Positions 61,527 to 64,000 of a DNA stretch of 64,000 bases are shown here, in pieces. Position 1 is the stretch's first letter; every line of letters starts with the position of its first letter. A program made the translations under genes and the position numbers. Below the pieces are notes generated by a model. The model made no database searches and was not told where the DNA came from. It worked only from the letters and a program-made list of their open reading frames with translations. This stretch comes from Combretum micranthum. Lineage: Eukaryota; Streptophyta; Magnoliopsida; Myrtales; Combretaceae. The stretch spans positions 248,001-312,000 of the forward strand of contig JAMXBD010001042.1 of NCBI GenBank assembly GCA_024138025.1, given 5' to 3'.

Positions 61527-61892
61527 TTAAGTCCTGGCATACACATCTATAAGCCCATTCTGATCCACCTCAAGACACATTTGAAGCACTTCTACTTTAT
61601 CGTTCATTTCCACAACACCATCTCTTTGCTCCCTACTGAGGAGTACCCTGTAGTACATTACCATTCCCTTCATTCCCATTCTATGCAACCACTTGTACAA
61701 GTACACCATGCTTAATGCATCTAAGTGACACCAATAAAAAATTTCCACATCATCGTTGTGGTATGCCCACTCACCAAGATACCCATTATAGTGTAAGATG
61801 ACTGAGAAGTTCCTATCCCCTTTGTTTGCTAACAAACGCACATGCAAAAGAAATAGTATTTTATAATCACCAACACACACCCCATATAACAT
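61527..61892 (-). pseudogene. MULE N-terminal PB1-like domain
   Basis: 121-codon open frame from an ATG at 61892. NFSVILHYNGYLGEWAYHN, then VEIFYWCHLDALSMVYLYKW and GMKGMVMYYRVL follow the pattern of the domain at the front of many plant MULE transposases (F-x-V-x-x-H-x-G ... Y-x-G-G-x-V ... D-x-D-x-L-S ... L-x-Y-x-x-P). It is the longest uninterrupted piece of this relic, and its start codon is plausibly the original one. Confidence 0.7.
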
Positions 61893-64000
61893 TTACAAAC
61901 ATCACAATAAAAAAAGTATAGTATCATATTGAATAAAAAAAAGGAGGGTGGGGGATAACAGCAAGGTGCCTAGACTTAGTGTAGCAATGGAATTCTATAT
62001 TAAAATATATTCCTAAGCATTTTTAGTTCACTATCAACGTTAAGGAGACAAATTTTACAACTAAGCATACCGTATTTTGGTGGACTACATTTAGGATTCC
62101 ACCGAACAGGAAATAACACCATCTCCTCCACATGCTAAATATTGAACGGCTTCACAAGTGCACTGACAGTACAGGCCTTGAAGATACAGCGAGGTAACTG
62201 AACAATGTGTAGGGTTTTTTGGAGAGCAATTGGGACGAAAACCGAGAAAGATGAAAGTTAGGGGAGAGGGGGAATAAGAGAGAGGAAATGAAATAATTAA
62301 TAGGGAAAATGCAAGGAAGAGGAAAAGAAAATAAGCGAGAGAGGATTATGCCACATAGGGGGGAGAGAGAGGGGTAATATGAAAGTGCAAATAAAAAAAT
62401 GGCTAATTATTGCTGGCAATGAGAGAGAAGGTGTATACATAATCATCTCCCGTGAGCAATGGTCGGATTCATGCAAAAAGTATATTAGGTGAAATAAAAA
62501 AATAAAAAAGTTTAGATAGTTTCTTGTGGCAAAAATTTTATTTAGGTACAATTCCATTATATTCGAAAAAAATTCAAGTACCATCAATGAAATTAATGCT
62601 TAAATTGATGTACCCAACAACCTATTTACTTATGGAATAAGGAGTAATATATATAAGATGTGAAAACCTATTTACTATATGAATAAGGAGGGATTGAACT
62701 ATACTTCAACAAGAATGTAACAAATGTCAAATAGTTATTATACAATTATTATGATTTTTAGTTGATAGGAAAAAAAAGGAATTATGTTAGAAAATGGTAA
62801 AATATCTATTCTCTTTATCATAAAAGCTAAAATACATTATATTTACAATAGATAGACATGAGCGAAGTGGTGTGAAGTTCTCAATGTAAGGGTATATATG
62901 CAACTATTACGAAATTTCCTTATTGGTTTTGATGATAACAAAAAAAAAAAAAAGAAATCTAGTTAATTAAACTTAGTACACAAGCATAGTAAGAAGTTTT
63001 ATTAGGTTCTATGTCAACATCATTGCAAGAGCCTTTATGAGAAGCTATATCAGAATTTTTGCCCAAACTTTTGCCATAACGTTTAAACTAACAACAAATT
63101 TTTAAAAGATATTATCCAAGGATGTTCTTTCTTTTTAAGGACAAATTTTAATGATGAAAACTTTGCTCCACTCATTAAATATATTTTTGAGTAATGTATT
63201 TAATGCATTCTACTGAAGGAGGATTTCAAAAATCCATGGGAATAAGATATAAGCTTGTTATGCTTTGATGTGTGTTTTTATAAGGTTGAAGGAGAATCTT
63301 AATATTTTGTTTTTCATGACGATATTTATGCATATAAATTTTTTTAAGCAACGCTATTAAAGATGCATTTTAATTTCTTCATCAATAGGGCAAATAGATA
63401 AAGATATGGATAAGAATTTAATTAGAACAATATTTCCAGTTTTTATGAAGCTTTATCTTATACAGTTTCAACATCTCCAAGATATTTTTTTAAAGTTTTA
63501 AATTTGAAGTGTTTATGAACATTAAAGGCAACAACAAATCCAAATGTCGATAAAGATCTCTTACTCAAACATTTGAAGATAACAACATATGCAGACTTTT
63601 AGGAATATATTTCGAGTTTTCAAAGTTCAAGATCTTCATTGGATAAAGTTTGTTTCTTAGAAAAGATTTATTCAACAAAGCCAAGATTTACTCAAGGAAG
63701 TTGTCACACTTGAAGATTATATAAGAAGACGAAGTTTAAATTTGAAGAACTTGCCTTCTCTATTTTATGCTCAATAGTGGTATACTCTCTTTTGCTAAAA
63801 CTTACTTCGTCCTTTATACTTAAATTTTGAAAACTCATTGTATCTTTTTAAAACTATCCTTGCTCTTACTTTGAGAGTTAGATTGAGAAGATTATACTTG
63901 GTATCTTGTAGTTCTATGATTAGCCTGGTGTGAGCCAAAGTAAGATTAGTGGAAAGATCGGATCTCCAAAAATAGAGATAGAAGAGAAAACTAACTCATA
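61893..64000. other. Intergenic to window end, no gene seen
   Basis: AT-rich. 62200-62460 is purine-rich (GAGAGAGGGG words) and may be the promoter side of the MULE relic. 62930-64000 is AT-rich with several TTCAAAG / GAAGATT words but no recognised domain or boundary. Confidence 0.4.

Larger units (their letters stand above)
57590..61892 (-). mobile_element. Decayed Mutator-like element (MULE) transposase gene
   Basis: Reading from 61892 down to 57590, recognisable parts appear in the usual plant MULE order: N-terminal PB1-like domain (61892-61527), acidic low-complexity linker (61473-60768), N-terminal DNA-binding zone (about 60640-60150, decayed), then, after an LTR-like interruption (58882-59845), a GKWLANRYLERFWADPS motif (about 58735-58680), the catalytic zone (about 58480-58220) and the C-terminal zinc-finger/tail region (57982-57590). 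Many stops and frameshifts: no functional transposase. Terminal inverted repeats were not located. Confidence 0.8.

Noticed and set aside
1..64000. Search for tRNA, rRNA, organellar insertions, viral genes, CRISPR arrays or a biosynthetic gene cluster
   Set aside because: Nothing in the window showed the sequence patterns of any of these. The repeats found are microsatellites and transposon fragments.

Overview
This is a 64 kb stretch of AT-rich nuclear DNA from a flowering plant, most likely a eudicot. The evidence is intron-rich genes with GT/AG introns, two plant-specific protein families, and plant-type transposons in most of the intergenic space. There are no bacterial-style operons, and I recognised no organellar DNA, tRNA, rRNA or viral gene.

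Only two host genes are well supported. (1) On the + strand, 3349-12521, is a TGA-class bZIP transcription factor of the TGA9/TGA10 type. Its twelve coding exons join in frame to about 504 residues: His-rich N-terminus, bZIP, then the DOG1/TGA C-terminal region. Its tenth intron is 2.5 kb and carries a perfect TGACGTCA palindrome, the kind of site TGA factors bind. A perfect 21-bp inverted repeat starts on the last base of its stop codon. (2) On the - strand, 31655 down to 21814, is a fifteen-exon gene for a large, mostly disordered plant protein of unknown function, resembling Arabidopsis AT5G22450 and its relatives. All exon junctions are phase-consistent. Three places in the N-terminal third (about 31.56, 31.03 and 27.42 kb) each need one extra base to keep frame. 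The gene is therefore either drifting to a pseudogene or the assembly carries indel errors.

The rest is layered transposon debris. 1-332: probable right end of a hAT element. 7106-7287 and 18232-18386: two copies of one MITE, the first inside a TGA9 intron. 15075-15652: a 578-bp hAT element with a perfect 8-bp target duplication. 34543-36978: a 2.4-kb solo LTR with perfect 5-bp duplication. 36984-38530: a Ty3/gypsy 3' end. 38600-40764: a truncated Ty1/copia element on the - strand (gag, PBS, probable 5' LTR). 42208-42730: a complete miniature LTR retrotransposon (TRIM). 44569-46682: a hAT-type element that has captured three kinesin-13 motor exons. 50986-51650: nested foldback elements. 54027-54250 and 55371-55658: further MITEs. 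57590-61892: a decayed Mutator-like transposase gene on the - strand, interrupted by an LTR-like insertion.

The two host genes show no evident functional link. The most unusual items are the kinesin-capturing hAT element, the palindrome at the TGA9 stop codon, the triple frameshift in the - strand gene, and the nested insertions. I found no multi-gene system such as a biosynthetic cluster or a defence island.
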